Shown piece after piece: positions 61,514-64,000 of a stretch of 64,000 bases of DNA. The DNA is taken from the NCBI GenBank assembly GCA_022605405.1, contig JABYQQ010000001.1, forward strand, positions 1,736,001 through 1,800,000. The letters run 5' to 3'. Under the pieces are notes generated by a model that saw only the letters and a list, made by a program, of their open reading frames with translations, ran no database searches and was not told where the DNA came from. The translations under genes and the position numbers were made by a program. Numbering within the stretch: the first letter of the stretch is position 1; every line of letters begins with the position of its first letter. This DNA comes from Earliella scabrosa (Eukaryota > Basidiomycota > Agaricomycetes > Polyporales > Polyporaceae).

Positions 61514-62647
61514 TGAGTGACGGATTTGGGCACCTGTTGAGTGGCGCTTGGATTGACTTCGTTTTTCGCAGTCAAGCTCTGGGTGATTCAATCACAAGCC
61601 AGATCCCCTAAGAGCGGCATTCCCACCCTCAGTTAGGCAACATGGACGGATGGCCGATTGGCATTTGAACAGACTCCATGTGGTGAGTCATTCTCATCTC
61701 ACCCCGTCCGAACTAAACTGAACCATTTGTCAGAGTGCGCACCTCCTCGCACACCCATGGATGGGAAGAGGAAGCGGTGACTACCGCGACATTCATCGAG
61801 GAGATCCGTCAAGACGATCTCCGTCAAGCCCATCTCCTTGACGGCTCGACGGCTGCGTTCCTCTGACTACCCTTCGCGAATCTGCGATACCGAGTCCCAA
61901 CTTCGTCGCTTCATCTCCGGTCGTCGCGAGCTCACCCATCCCTCACGCTGCGTCGTCCCTGTTCATCGCCAACCCGCAGCCTCCCGCGGCGTCCTCCCTT
62001 CACCCAGGTTTCTGACCCATAACCTCCCCCGGCGCAGTTACATTCGGGCTGACTGGCGGGCGTCACTCTCAGGCGAGTCACTGCAGCACTTCATCTCTGA
62101 GTAGAGCGAATGTCTGACCCAAAGTCTCGAATGCAGCTTGCAAATTGCCACCTGATTTTCCAGGTTGGGTCGAAGAGTCCTCAAGGCGGCGTAGCTCAAG
62201 TCACGTAGTGTCCGACGAGAAGTCTGGATACCTTATATATACTGCTATAACATTGCAGATCATATACGAATAAATATTTGAGTTGTTTTGCGCACTGTGC
62301 AGGATGTGTGACTCCTCGATCGATTCCAATTTACGGACCCGATGTTGTGGACCATGGGGGCGGGAATTGCCATATTTGTCTTGCCATGTGGCGGTATGCC
62401 GACTTCATGCCAGAACACGGTGATGGTAAGTACATCTTGACTGTCTATCACTGCCTCATTCTCGGGATTGTTACGCAGATGGTTTTCACCGATGATCTCG
62501 CACTGTGGGCGCCTCATGGCTCAGACTCCCTATGTTCATGGGATGGAACGGCGGCGGGTGGTAAGTAGTAGCAACAGCCAAGTTCCAAGTACCAACCAAG
62601 ACACCGTCTTGAACGAGCTATTCGCGACGTCTTAGAGTACTCAGTAA
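61514..62647. other. Intergenic region, no gene seen
   Basis: A TATA-like TTATATATAC occurs near 62232, but no coherent coding sequence follows it. Open frames at 61838-62104 and 62278-62568 lack support. Confidence 0.4.
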
Positions 62648-63351
62648 ATGCGAATATGTCTTGCAGCCATGACCAAAATGAGGGAGGAAAGCTGTAAGCC
62701 CGGCAAAGGCGTTTTGCACCAACAATCCGATCATATATGTCTTGAAGGAGCACGCCCTCTCCAACTCATACCTCTTGGATCTCATGATGCCACAGAGCCA
62801 AGGCTTCAACGTCTTCCCCGCCATCCCCAGTCATCTCATGGAGTCAACGCCACCAGGGCCTCGTGGTCGAGGTCGGCGACACCTTCGGAAGGGCAAGCCG
62901 CCACTGGCAACACCGAGTCGCCGCTCGGGCACAGCACGGTCACTTCAACCTCTCCTCAGCCACGATCTTCAGAGCAGGTTCCGTTGATGAATGTCCATCG
63001 CCAAGAGGGCGAGTCTCTTCAGGCCTCGACGAGTAGCTCCCAGGTCTTAGGTGAGCCTCTCGGTGGCTCAGCACCCTCTACCGCATGACTAATGTGATGC
63101 CACCCAGCTGAGACCGTCGCGATCATGCGCAACAATATGCGCGTACTCGAGGAGGTACAGGCCTCGCTCGAAACCGGCCTGGACGAAGTCCAAACATCTC
63201 TCGCGGCCGCGATGGAGCGGCTGAACGGCCTGCTCGAGGAGGTGCTCGTCAACCAGCAGCAGAAGATGGAGATGACGATCCGCGTCATGGAGAGGGTGGT
63301 GAGGATCGATAGGTGCGTCTCTTGTCGTCACTATATTATTTCTACAGCTGA
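62648..63351 (+). CDS. Small coiled-coil protein of unknown function, 5' end uncertain
   Basis: The last three exons are clear: one ending at 63050, then 63108-63312, then 63348-63351 with the stop TGA. The frame gives a Ser/Thr/Gln-rich stretch (ATPSEGQAATGNTESPLG, then TSTSPQPRSSEQVPL) and a strong coiled coil (AETVAIMRNNMRVLEEVQAS, LETGLDEVQTSLAAAMERLN, GLLEEVLVNQQQKME) ending in RIDS. The start is not settled; 62648 is the first ATG in frame, but an upstream exon is possible. In layout (disordered first exon, coiled coil second, tiny end) it resembles the gene at 55424. Function unknown. Confidence 0.5.
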
Positions 63352-64000
63352 AAGGACGGGCACAGGAACATACCCGTAATGAAGTAATTGACCATGGGCC
63401 CGCTTCGTGCCACAGTTCGTGGTCGCGGTGTATGAAACTATCTGTAGATGGATAGTACGCGATGCGCTTGGTGGTGTATTTGCATTTCCAGCACTACTCT
63501 GCGTACATTATGTACTCGTGTAGCTCGATGTCCGCAAGAGCCGCCATCATGCGCCGTACAACGATGACAACTGAAGCTCGGAATTGTGGCTTGCGAGCAT
63601 CGAGAGCACTGACAGCGTGCCCACTTGATATGTTCCAATGATTGAGAGCACGGACACGCCTTGGACTCCTACGAATGCATGGTCTGGTCTTTCTTCCTCA
63701 CGAAATGATTTTTTCTCGGGATGTATTCATTGTGTCGTGTGCTAGCCATGATCTACCGGTGTAGGATCGATCCAGACCGTCCCAGCACCAGGCGACTTTT
63801 GTCCAATTGATTCATCGAGAGAGGTTGTCCGGCTGTAGATAAAGAAATCGTGGCGAATCTGAGGGCGTCGAAAATGAGAGGAGAGGACGGCTACGCACAC
63901 TTAGAAGCGACCCCCCCAACTCCCAAAAGTCGGCACTGACTTGATATCGACATACCGTCACAACCTGGAGGGATCGCCGCCTCTACTATACTCCACTTCC
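63352..64000. other. Window end, no gene seen
   Basis: No open frame with supportable features on either strand. Confidence 0.45.

Overview
This window is nuclear DNA of a basidiomycete, most likely a wood-decay agaricomycete of the polypore type. Nearly every gene has many short introns (about 50-90 bases, GT..AG), coding sequence is GC-rich, and the gene content is fungal: a class II heme peroxidase with versatile-peroxidase residues, a KRE6/SKN1-type glucan-synthesis protein, WSC and CFEM wall or surface proteins, F-box/LRR-like proteins and a split polyubiquitin gene. There is no bacterial-type operon, CRISPR array or convincing tRNA or rRNA gene. Exon limits were derived by hand from reading frame, splice signals and family motifs.

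Left part (1-18.5 kb): the 3' part of a coiled-coil protein ending in a WHPDRF motif (+); a decayed copy of a lipocalin-like CrtC/AttH gene (-); a mitochondrial carrier of 10 exons including a 7-nt microexon (+); an ABC half-transporter (+); an F-box-like protein (-); two tandem secreted WSC-domain proteins (-); an unidentified small gene (-); a four-unit polyubiquitin gene with introns at the same place in each unit (-); an O-methyltransferase (+) facing the intact CrtC/AttH-like secreted protein (-).

Middle (18.5-31.3 kb): a gene-poor stretch of about 5 kb with a degenerate direct duplication and a 650-bp element bounded by 25-bp inverted repeats. Then follow the peroxidase (+), a 21-exon GtaA-type glutaminase-like secreted protein (+) and a 53-bp palindrome.

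Right part (31.4-64 kb): the KRE6/SKN1 family protein (+), a CFEM GPI-type protein preceded by a perfect 24-bp palindrome around TGACGTCA (+), two F-box paralogues (+), a HAM1-like lipid-transfer-domain protein (-), a second GtaA-like gene with the same 21-exon plan (-), several small proteins of unknown function, a serine carboxypeptidase (+), and a single-pass membrane protein with a partial decayed copy behind it.

Taken together the secreted and surface genes (peroxidase, carboxypeptidase, two GtaA-like proteins, WSC, CFEM, KRE6) suit a fungus that digests wood and protein outside the cell and remodels its wall. The O-methyltransferase, the CrtC/AttH-like protein and the ABC transporter could serve small-molecule metabolism, but nothing in the sequence ties them into one pathway. 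No gene here is clearly a new defence or mobile system. The most unusual items are the inverted-repeat element, the palindromes, the two related SQTNFS micro-ORFs and the group of small coiled-coil genes between 53 and 63 kb.
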